Below, one piece after another: positions 1-5,247 of a stretch of DNA of 6,746 bases. This stretch comes from Gammaproteobacteria bacterium (GTDB lineage Bacteria; Pseudomonadota; Gammaproteobacteria; Pseudomonadales; Azotimanducaceae): NCBI GenBank assembly GCA_002704325.1, contig PAFJ01000018.1, forward strand, positions 26,950 to 33,695, read 5' to 3'. The stretch's first letter is position 1. Every line of letters begins with the position of its first letter. A program made the translations under genes and the position numbers. The notes beneath the pieces were generated by a model. The model searched no databases. It saw only the letters and a list, made by a program, of their open reading frames with translations, and was not told where the DNA came from.

Positions 1-101
1 GTCATCTGTTGCCATGCGCTGGCAACTCGAATTACGGCGACCAAAAACCCTGCGATCAAGATATAATTAAAGTTCGCCTTAATATTAAGCTCCACCGACA
101 T
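1..101 (-). CDS. Partial membrane-protein N-terminus, possibly ComEC
   Basis: A minus-strand frame opens with ATG at 101 and stays open for 33 codons to the window edge. The peptide starts MSVELNIKANFNY and continues into a hydrophobic stretch (about residues 13-28, ILIAGFLVAVIRVASA) that could be a first membrane segment. No good ribosome binding site is visible; a TTG lies five codons upstream in the same frame, and an in-frame stop lies further up. The only support for identity is context: in Pseudomonas-type genomes, as I recall, a DUF2062 gene sits between lolE and a comEC gene that reads in the lol direction, and comEC products begin with membrane helices. This fits in position, strand and hydrophobicity, but 33 residues cannot prove the family. 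It may also be a chance open frame. Confidence 0.35.
   Translation of the reverse strand, partial: MSVELNIKANFNYILIAGFLVAVIRVASAWQQM
62..67 (+). promoter_or_regulatory. Candidate -10 box for the DUF2062 gene
   Basis: TATAAT, an exact match to the sigma-70 -10 consensus, lies 75 nt before the DUF2062 ATG, in the only strongly AT-rich patch of the left edge. The -35 side is poor: GCGACC at 37-42 keeps only the central GAC and sits 19 nt away. If used, transcription would start near 74 and leave a leader of roughly 70 nt that contains the palindrome at 78-89. Inference from a single good hexamer. Confidence 0.35.
78..89. repeat. Perfect 12-bp palindrome CTTAATATTAAG
   Basis: CTTAATATTAAG equals its own reverse complement over all 12 bases. 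It lies between the TATAAT box (62-67) and the DUF2062 start (143), just after the expected transcription start, where a dimeric regulator could bind. It would also fall inside the possible minus-strand coding frame (1-101). An AT-rich palindrome of this size can arise by chance; no second copy was noticed in the window. Confidence 0.35.
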
Positions 102-142
102 TTGCGAGGCGCTCAACCGAGGCCCGATCCATTAATGCAGTT

Positions 143-649
143 ATGCCTAAAAAGACCCTTTTAAAATACTTACCAAATGCAGACACAATCCGTAGGAATT
201 CCACCCTACAGCCCATTGCTCACTTACTTGAGCGCTCCCTACTCTGGCATGTGAACCGCCGCTCGGTCTCCACAGCCGTTTTCATTGGGCTTTTCTGTGC
301 TTTTGTTCCCGTACCGTCGCAGATGCTGCTTGCGGCACTCGCCGCAATTTGGTTTAAGGCCAACTTACCCATAAGCGTCGGACTGGTATGGATTAGCAAC
401 CCATTGACCATGGGGCCTATGTTCTACTTCGCGTACAAATTGGGAGCATGGTTATTGGGCATCGAACCCTCAATTGACAATTTTGCGTGGAGTTTCGATT
501 GGTTCCTCGACAACGCGGCGCGCATCGGCTCGCCGTTTTTACTCGGCTGTCTGGTGTGTTCTTGGGTGACCGCAGTCAGCGGCTTTGTAGTGGTGCGCCT
601 GCTGTGGCGCACCCGCATCATTCGCCAATGGAATAATCGTAGATCTTAA
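143..649 (+). CDS. DUF2062 domain-containing inner-membrane protein
   Basis: A 168-residue protein of the DUF2062 family, whose function is not established. A basic N-terminal stretch (residues 1-42, including WHVNRRSVS at 35-43) is followed by the hallmark hydrophobic core: FIGLFCAFVPVPSQM at about 47-61, then LPISVGLVWISNPLTMGPMF at 75-94, FAYKLGAWLLG at 96-106, and a last membrane segment near 131-154 before a basic tail rich in Arg. I predict an inner-membrane protein with three to four helices. The MPKK start fits the family's usual beginning, but the only Shine-Dalgarno-like GAGG (119-122) is 20 nt upstream of the ATG, so initiation looks weak or the true start is slightly different. 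It converges on lolE with 21 nt between stop codons. Families of this kind often sit beside lolCDE and comEC, but that does not reveal a role. Confidence 0.9.
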   Translation: MPKKTLLKYLPNADTIRRNSTLQPIAHLLERSLLWHVNRRSVSTAVFIGLFCAFVPVPSQMLLAALAAIWFKANLPISVGLVWISNPLTMGPMFYFAYKLGAWLLGIEPSIDNFAWSFDWFLDNAARIGSPFLLGCLVCSWVTAVSGFVVVRLLWRTRIIRQWNNRRS

Positions 650-670
650 GCTCAGGCGCGGGATCTCACC

Positions 671-1906
671 TCAGACTTTGAGATTTTCCAGCGGATTCAT
701 TTGACTGGCTCGATGGGCAGGTAGCCATGCTGCCCATACCGCCAAACCGCCGGCAGCGAGGCCTGTTAGCAAGAGATCAGACCCATGAATTTGACTGGGC
801 ACCGTGACGAAATAAGAGCCTTCTAACAGATGCCGGCCGCTCAACCACTCAAGTGCGTCGACAATCTCGTTCACCTGTTGCGCCACCAAAACGCCTACAG
901 CCAACCCAACGGTCGTCCCCACGAGTCCGACGAGCGAGCCCTGGAGCAAAAATACATTACGCACCAAAGATTGATCAGCACCCATCGTGCGCAAGATCGC
1001 AATATCAGCACGCTTATCATTCACCATCATGATTTGCCCGGCCACAATATTGAATCCAGCTATAGCAATGACCAACAGCAGCAGTGTCCCCATCAGAGTT
1101 TTCTCTAAAGCCACTGCTTGAAAGAGATCGCCGTACTCGTCGATCCAGCTACTCACCGCAACCTCAGATTGACCCGCAAAAAGCTTCGCCGCCGGAGCCA
1201 AATCGTCGACCACCGATTGCGCAGCTAAAGCATCGTGCAACTGTAAGCGCAGTCCGGTCTGCCCCAACGCCTGCCAGTCGTCCATCGGCTTGGCGTCTAA
1301 ATTCATTAGTAACAAGCTGTAATCAGGGTCTGCCCCAAGTTCGAATGTGCCGACTATTTTTAATCGGAGCAAGGTCGAGCCCAAGCTCTCGCGCCTCGGC
1401 ACGGCCAACAATAAACTCAGGTCATCGCCCGGAACCACGGCCAAGGCTCGAGCAAGCGGCTTGCCCATTAACACACCATTGGGTACGTCACCCAAGCTGC
1501 CTAGCGCACCTTCAGACATGGCATTGACTAACTGTGGTTGCGCCTTAAATCCAGCGCTAGTTAACGCGACCGCAGTAACGGGTTGGGATCTGCCACTCTG
1601 CGTAATAACACCAAAGCCCTGGAAATAGGGCGCCATTTGCCGGATCCTCGGATCAGCTTGCGCAAATTCAAGTAAGCGCTCAGTCGGTCGAGCATTAGTC
1701 ATCGTGATATGCGGCACTGACCCCAGCAAGCGCTGCTTAAGCTCTTGATCGAATCCATTCATCACCGCCATAACCGCGGTAAGAGACATAACACCTAAAG
1801 TCAGCCCGATTACCGACACCCAACTGACAAACCGCGAAAATCCGCGACCACCGCGAATGATTAATCGCGCAGCCATCCACAGACTTAGCGTCCCAGTACC
1901 GCGCAT
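671..1906 (-). CDS. lolE: Lipoprotein-releasing ABC transporter permease LolE
   Basis: A 411-residue permease of the LolC/LolE family (E. coli LolE has 414). In the LolCDE inner-membrane complex it helps extract outer-membrane lipoproteins and pass them to the periplasmic chaperone LolA. Visible layout: first membrane helix about 28-49 with the family signature SVIGLTLGVM and MNGFDQEL (49-56); a large periplasmic domain (about 60-260); then FtsX-like helices at about 270-294, 315-342 and 377-396. DIAILRTMGA (301-310) is the cytoplasmic coupling segment that contacts the ATPase. The ending LPAHRASQMNPLENLKV is typical of the family. I assign LolE rather than LolC from its position after lolD and from the SGRHLLEGSYFVTVPSQIH region (356-374), which resembles E. 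coli LolE; its N-terminal helix is as close to LolC, so the paralogue call is less certain than the family. Its ATG follows the lolD TAA with no gap, suggesting translational coupling. Confidence 0.93.
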   Translation of the reverse strand: MRGTGTLSLWMAARLIIRGGRGFSRFVSWVSVIGLTLGVMSLTAVMAVMNGFDQELKQRLLGSVPHITMTNARPTERLLEFAQADPRIRQMAPYFQGFGVITQSGRSQPVTAVALTSAGFKAQPQLVNAMSEGALGSLGDVPNGVLMGKPLARALAVVPGDDLSLLLAVPRRESLGSTLLRLKIVGTFELGADPDYSLLLMNLDAKPMDDWQALGQTGLRLQLHDALAAQSVVDDLAPAAKLFAGQSEVAVSSWIDEYGDLFQAVALEKTLMGTLLLLVIAIAGFNIVAGQIMMVNDKRADIAILRTMGADQSLVRNVFLLQGSLVGLVGTTVGLAVGVLVAQQVNEIVDALEWLSGRHLLEGSYFVTVPSQIHGSDLLLTGLAAGGLAVWAAWLPAHRASQMNPLENLKV

Positions 1907-2605
1907 TTACTCAGCCAACGAGCTCAAAGGCTGCAAAATCCCGGCTTCCAGCGATGCAACGCGATCAAATCGTTGCAGCATAGACACATCGTGAGTGACC
2001 ACCACGAAAGATGTGCCCTGGGCCCTACTAAGGTTGGACAAAAGATCCATAAGAAGTTCGGCGCTGGTGCGATCAAGACTGCCCGTGGGCTCATCGGCCA
2101 AAACCACCTGTGGTTTATTTACTAGTGCCCGAGCAACTGCGACGCGTTGTCGTTCGCCTCCGGACAATTCACTGGGCAAGTGATTTAACCTTTCTTCCAG
2201 GCCCACAAGCGCCAACATATCGCGTGCGGCTTGTCGTGCCGACGACTCGCCGACACCCAGTAATTGTTGGGGGATGGCAACATTTTCCTGCGCCGAAAAC
2301 TCCGCCAGTAAATGGTGTTGCTGATAGACAAAACCCATTTTTTCCCGACGGATCCGCGCTCGACCGTTGGCATCAGCCGCCAGCAGATCCACCCCATCGA
2401 CTTTAACCGAGCCGCTGTCTGCAGAATCCAATCCTGCCAGCAGATGCAACAAACTACTTTTACCCGAACCCGAGCGCCCCACTATAGCCACTTGCTCACC
2501 GACAGCTAACTGCAGATTCACTCCTTTCAAAACCTCCACTTCTGTGGCGTTTTGGAAAAAGCTTTTTGTTAACCCTTCGGCCAACAACATGAGGCGGTCA
2601 TTCAT
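1907..2605 (-). CDS. lolD: Lipoprotein-releasing ABC transporter ATPase LolD
   Basis: A 232-residue ABC ATPase (E. coli LolD has 233) that powers lipoprotein release by the LolC/LolE permeases at the cytoplasmic face of the inner membrane. All catalytic motifs are intact: Walker A GRSGSGKS (43-50), Q-loop in VYQQHHLL (93-100), ABC signature LSGGERQR (147-154), Walker B VVLADE (167-172) with catalytic Glu172, D-loop SLD (176-178) and H-loop His205 in VVVTHD. The frame extends 27 codons further upstream to 2686, but that stretch lies inside lolC and the chosen start, ATG at 2605, gives the usual family N-terminus (MNDRLMLLAEGLTKSF). The start overlaps the end of lolC as ATGAATGA, an 8-nt overlap typical of coupled translation; the Shine-Dalgarno sequence is weak (AGAG about 9 nt away). 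An alternative start is Met6 at 2590. Confidence 0.96.
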   Translation of the reverse strand: MNDRLMLLAEGLTKSFFQNATEVEVLKGVNLQLAVGEQVAIVGRSGSGKSSLLHLLAGLDSADSGSVKVDGVDLLAADANGRARIRREKMGFVYQQHHLLAEFSAQENVAIPQQLLGVGESSARQAARDMLALVGLEERLNHLPSELSGGERQRVAVARALVNKPQVVLADEPTGSLDRTSAELLMDLLSNLSRAQGTSFVVVTHDVSMLQRFDRVASLEAGILQPLSSLAE

Positions 2606-3854
2606 ACGCAAGTACTCTGGACGGCAGTAGTTTCGCGGCCCGCCACGCGGGGTATACACTCGCCACAAACGCAAGTGCACTAGCAAAGACGAAGATGCTC
2701 ACGGCATCTGCCAGTTGCACGTCTACTGGTAAGTAAGAAATAAAGTACTGGCTCATTAAATCCATCCCTAACAACCACTGCACAAATGGAAAGGACTGAG
2801 CTAGGCCAATCGCGGCCAAGCCACCTAACAGCAACCCCAGAATGATGCCCGCGCCTCCGAGCAACATCCCCAAGCAGCAGAACAGACCGATAATCTGCCG
2901 GTCCGTTGCACCCATGCTGCGCAGGATCGCCACATCCGCTTTATGGCGTTCTACCATCATCATCAAACTGGAAATAAGGTTGAACGCGGCGACGCCAATG
3001 AGCAGTGAAAAAAGCCCGAACATGGTCACTTTCTGTATTGCAATCGCCTGATAAAGATTGCCGTAGGTCAGCATCCAACTCCGCACCGCTGTTGCATCGG
3101 CAAATGTCGCCCGCAGAAACTGGCGCGTCCCAGCGAAATCAAAAATATCCGATAGCCGGCCATCAAGGGCATTGATTCGTTGCCCTAACTGCAGCAATCG
3201 CTGTGCAGTTTCTAAACTAACGAATGCACCCCGTCCATCAAGCTGGGACCCACTGTCAAACACACCAACTACGGTGAAACGTTTTTGCCGTGTCGTCGGG
3301 CCAACAATTGATAATTTCGGTTCCGCAAGCATAAGCACAACAGAGTCGCCTACAGCAACGTCGAGCCGTTTGGCCAGCGTACGTCCTATCACTATCGAAA
3401 AACGTTCTTGATCCAATACATCTAGCGTGGTGTTTGTCGCTTCTGACTCCCCCGAAGCATTGGTAAGGAATGATCCAACATCACTCACAAAGGCATAGCG
3501 CTGGGGATCTATGCCCTTCAGTTGTGCCGTCGCTAGATTGCCATTCGCCGCGAGCACTACTGTCGTTTTAACCACCGGCACCAAGTGCTGAATACCGTTT
3601 GCAGCGAGCATATCGGCGTCAAAGCTCGAATCCCCGGATAGGCTACCGCCAGAGAGAGAAACACCGAAGTGCGGCGTAACCGCTAACACCCGCTCACGCA
3701 GTTCCCGGTCAAAACCGTTCACAACAGAAAGCACGAGCAACAATACCCCGGTACTGACGATTAGCCCGCTTAACGCCAGTTTACTGACATAGGACAGACT
3801 GCTGATGGGACTGAGCAAAAACCGGAGCGCCAGTGCCCAGGTCAGACTCTTCAC
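2598..3854 (-). CDS. lolC: Lipoprotein-releasing ABC transporter permease LolC
   Basis: A 418-residue permease of the LolC/LolE family and probable partner of LolD and LolE in lipoprotein export. First membrane helix about 26-46, then the conserved VVNGFDREL (44-52) and a periplasmic domain to about residue 270 containing RSWMLTYGNLYQAI (258-271), where related permeases have a similar Trp and Gly-Asn-Leu-Tyr pattern. Further helices are at about 277-300, 321-351 and 383-403. The coupling segment is DVAILRSMGAT (307-317) and the end is VYPAWRAAKLLPSRVLAYE, which resembles the E. coli LolC end (YPSWRAA...ALRYE). This resemblance and first position in the C-D-E order give the LolC call. The start codon is GTG at 3854, with CAGG 8 nt upstream on the minus strand. 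It follows nqrM after 27 nt with no terminator-like hairpin, so it is probably cotranscribed with apbE-nqrM. Confidence 0.93.
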   Translation of the reverse strand: MKSLTWALALRFLLSPISSLSYVSKLALSGLIVSTGVLLLVLSVVNGFDRELRERVLAVTPHFGVSLSGGSLSGDSSFDADMLAANGIQHLVPVVKTTVVLAANGNLATAQLKGIDPQRYAFVSDVGSFLTNASGESEATNTTLDVLDQERFSIVIGRTLAKRLDVAVGDSVVLMLAEPKLSIVGPTTRQKRFTVVGVFDSGSQLDGRGAFVSLETAQRLLQLGQRINALDGRLSDIFDFAGTRQFLRATFADATAVRSWMLTYGNLYQAIAIQKVTMFGLFSLLIGVAAFNLISSLMMMVERHKADVAILRSMGATDRQIIGLFCCLGMLLGGAGIILGLLLGGLAAIGLAQSFPFVQWLLGMDLMSQYFISYLPVDVQLADAVSIFVFASALAFVASVYPAWRAAKLLPSRVLAYE

Positions 3855-3881
3855 TCGCCTAGCCTGTTTGCCACCAGCCGT

Positions 3882-4097
3882 TTAACGTCCGCGCCGAACA
3901 ACTAAGCGATCAATATTCTCAGCTTCGCTATCGCATTGCTGAGGATCACCACCACAAATCTCGCATTCCATTTCCATGCCTAAGGCTTTCATGCCGCCAC
4001 AGCTTCCAGCGATCGGCTTACGCCCGAAGATAACCCCCACGGCCATGAGCGCGACCATCAACAACATAAATCCAAAAGCAAAAAACAAAGTGGTCAT
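3882..4097 (-). CDS. nqrM: Na+-NQR maturation factor NqrM (DUF539)
   Basis: A 71-residue protein that matches the NqrM/DUF539 pattern in size and layout: one N-terminal membrane helix (about 4-25), then the Cys-rich core KPIAGSCGGMKALGMEMECE with CEICGGDPQQC behind it. All four family cysteines are present (Cys33, Cys45, Cys48, Cys55). NqrM is required to assemble active Na+-translocating NADH:quinone oxidoreductase, probably by supplying iron for the metal centre between NqrD and NqrE; the iron role is a proposal in the literature. The start has a good GGAG (4104-4107, minus strand) 6 nt upstream, placed at the end of apbE, and the gap to the apbE stop is 3 nt. The apbE-nqrM pairing is the usual end of nqr operons, but no nqrA-F gene is in the window. 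Confidence 0.93.
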   Translation of the reverse strand: MTTLFFAFGFMLLMVALMAVGVIFGRKPIAGSCGGMKALGMEMECEICGGDPQQCDSEAENIDRLVVRRGR

Positions 4098-4100
4098 GAC

Positions 4101-5138
4101 TTACTCCGGGTTACTGAGCAGGAACGGTTGCATATGCGAAGTATACCTCTCAGTAACGGTAGCGTCGGCATTTTTTGCCAGAATAAGCGCAGCCAAGCTG
4201 CGACTCTCAGCATACTCAAGGCCAGAATCCAAACCGAGCACCATCAAGGCTGTCGCGTATGCGTCAGCCCACATGGCACTGGGATGCACAACGGTCACCG
4301 ACACCACATTATTGTCCGCGGGAATACCACTACGTGGATCAATAACATGATCTACCCGTAATCCTTCTACGACCCGAAAATTCCGATAATCTCCAGACGT
4401 CGCAACGCTCTGGCCGGAAACACTGAGAATTCGCTGCACAGAGCCTTGTTGGCCGGGCTCGGGTACTTCTATACCGACTCGCCACAACGTGCGGGCGCTG
4501 TTCAAACCCTGCACGCGAACTTCACCACCTATGTCCACCAAAAAATGTTCGCAGCCAAGGTTCAACATCGATTCGGCTAGCTCGTCCACAGCTTGGCCTT
4601 TCGCGATAGCAGACACGTCGATATAAGCTGTTGCAAGACGCTTACGAACCCGGTTATTCGTAAGCAGCTCGATATGCTGCATGCCTACGCTTGCTGCAGC
4701 ATTACGTTGAGACGCCTCACTTGGTGGCCACGGCGCCGCTTTATCTGGCCCGAACCCCCAAATATTAACCAGCGGGCCGACCGTAACATCGAAGGCCCCT
4801 TGGCTGTCGCGCCAAAGTTCCACTGCAGCACGCAAAGCCGTACTGAGGCGTCTGCTTATGGGCCTTACATCTTGTGCAGGCGCCTCGTTCAGCAAGCTGA
4901 GTTCCGAATCTGAGATGTAGGTCGACATACTTTGATTAAACGCGACCAATTGTTGATCTAAAACAAATTGACTCGGCCTACAACGGGCAGACGGTGCGTA
5001 CTGAACGCGGTAGTACGTGCCCATAGTCTCGCCTTGCAAAATTTCATAGGCAGGCCATGCTGCACCCCCACAACCTCCGAGCGATACCGCGAGTATTAGC
5101 CAAATGTGGCCGTTTCTGAGTGGCCGCAGCCCCTTCAT
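4101..5138 (-). CDS. apbE: FAD:protein FMN transferase ApbE, lipoprotein
   Basis: A 345-residue ApbE-family flavinyltransferase, which transfers FMN from FAD to a Thr/Ser of target proteins in the periplasm, classically NqrB and NqrC. A signal peptide (about 1-22, IWLILAVSL core) ends in a lipobox LGGC, making Cys23 the likely lipidated residue. Family motifs in order: TMGTYYRVQY (38-47), MSTYISDSELS (71-81), FDVTVGPLVNIWGFGP (116-131), DVSAIAKGQAVDEL (174-187), VDIGGEVRVQG (201-211), ATSGDYRNF (246-254), HVIDPRSG (264-271) and ADAYATALMVLG (291-302). Asp292 and Thr296 match the Mg2+-binding residues. The frame is open 109 codons further upstream, but that part would overlap the divergent symporter and lacks family character; ATG at 5138 has AGGAA (5143-5147, minus strand) just upstream and gives a proper signal peptide. 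The +2 residue after Cys is Gly. The neighbouring nqrM makes Na+-NQR the likely substrate. Confidence 0.94.
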   Translation of the reverse strand: MKGLRPLRNGHIWLILAVSLGGCGGAAWPAYEILQGETMGTYYRVQYAPSARCRPSQFVLDQQLVAFNQSMSTYISDSELSLLNEAPAQDVRPISRRLSTALRAAVELWRDSQGAFDVTVGPLVNIWGFGPDKAAPWPPSEASQRNAAASVGMQHIELLTNNRVRKRLATAYIDVSAIAKGQAVDELAESMLNLGCEHFLVDIGGEVRVQGLNSARTLWRVGIEVPEPGQQGSVQRILSVSGQSVATSGDYRNFRVVEGLRVDHVIDPRSGIPADNNVVSVTVVHPSAMWADAYATALMVLGLDSGLEYAESRSLAALILAKNADATVTERYTSHMQPFLLSNPE

Positions 5139-5247
5139 ATGGTTCCTGTCGTTAATACTAAGATCGGGCACCTTAACAAAATAGCGACCCCGACTGGCAA
5201 CCCGGGCCAGCAGCCGATTAAACTGCACGGCTTGCACATCAAAGCGA
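5139..5247. promoter_or_regulatory. Divergent intergenic region apbE / symporter
   Basis: These 109 bp must hold the start signals for the five-gene minus-strand run and for the plus-strand symporter pair. TTAACA at 5173-5178 is a five-of-six match to a plus-strand -35 box and overlaps the candidate minus-strand -35, but no good -10 follows at 16-18 nt. A small inverted repeat, CTGGC (5194-5198) and GCCAG (5206-5210), encloses a CCCGGG palindrome (5201-5206) and could be a regulator site; its 5-bp arms are too short for a firm call. No T-run follows it, so it is not a terminator. Confidence 0.45.
5152..5179 (-). promoter_or_regulatory. Candidate promoter of the apbE-nqrM-lolCDE run
   Basis: On the minus strand TTGTTA (5179-5174) and TATTAA (5157-5152) are separated by 16 nt; each matches four of six sigma-70 consensus bases. 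The leader to the apbE ATG would be only about 10 nt, just enough to hold the AGGAA ribosome binding site. This is the best pair I could find in the short divergent gap, but the score is modest. Confidence 0.3.

Noticed and set aside
641..666. AGATC...GATCT inverted repeat at the DUF2062/lolE convergent junction as a terminator
   Set aside because: The arms are only 5 bp, the loop is 16 nt and no T-run follows on either strand, so it is not a credible intrinsic terminator.
670..682. CTCA...TGAG mini-hairpin at the end of lolE
   Set aside because: A four-base stem with no T-run is expected by chance and lies in coding sequence.
830..1628. Open frames on the plus strand opposite lolE
   Set aside because: They read antisense to a well-supported permease gene, show low-complexity Pro/Arg/Ser-rich composition, and have no recognisable domain.
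1995..2630. Open frames on both strands within lolD
   Set aside because: All overlap the intact LolD ATPase in other frames and none resembles a known protein.
2606..2686. 27-codon upstream extension of lolD
   Set aside because: It lies wholly inside the lolC 3' coding sequence and adds residues not found in the family; ATG at 2605 gives the normal length of 232 residues.
671..3854. Similarity of lolC and lolE as a recent tandem duplication or direct repeat
   Set aside because: The two permeases share family motifs but differ across most of their length, as expected of the ancient LolC/LolE paralogues, so it is not a recent repeat.
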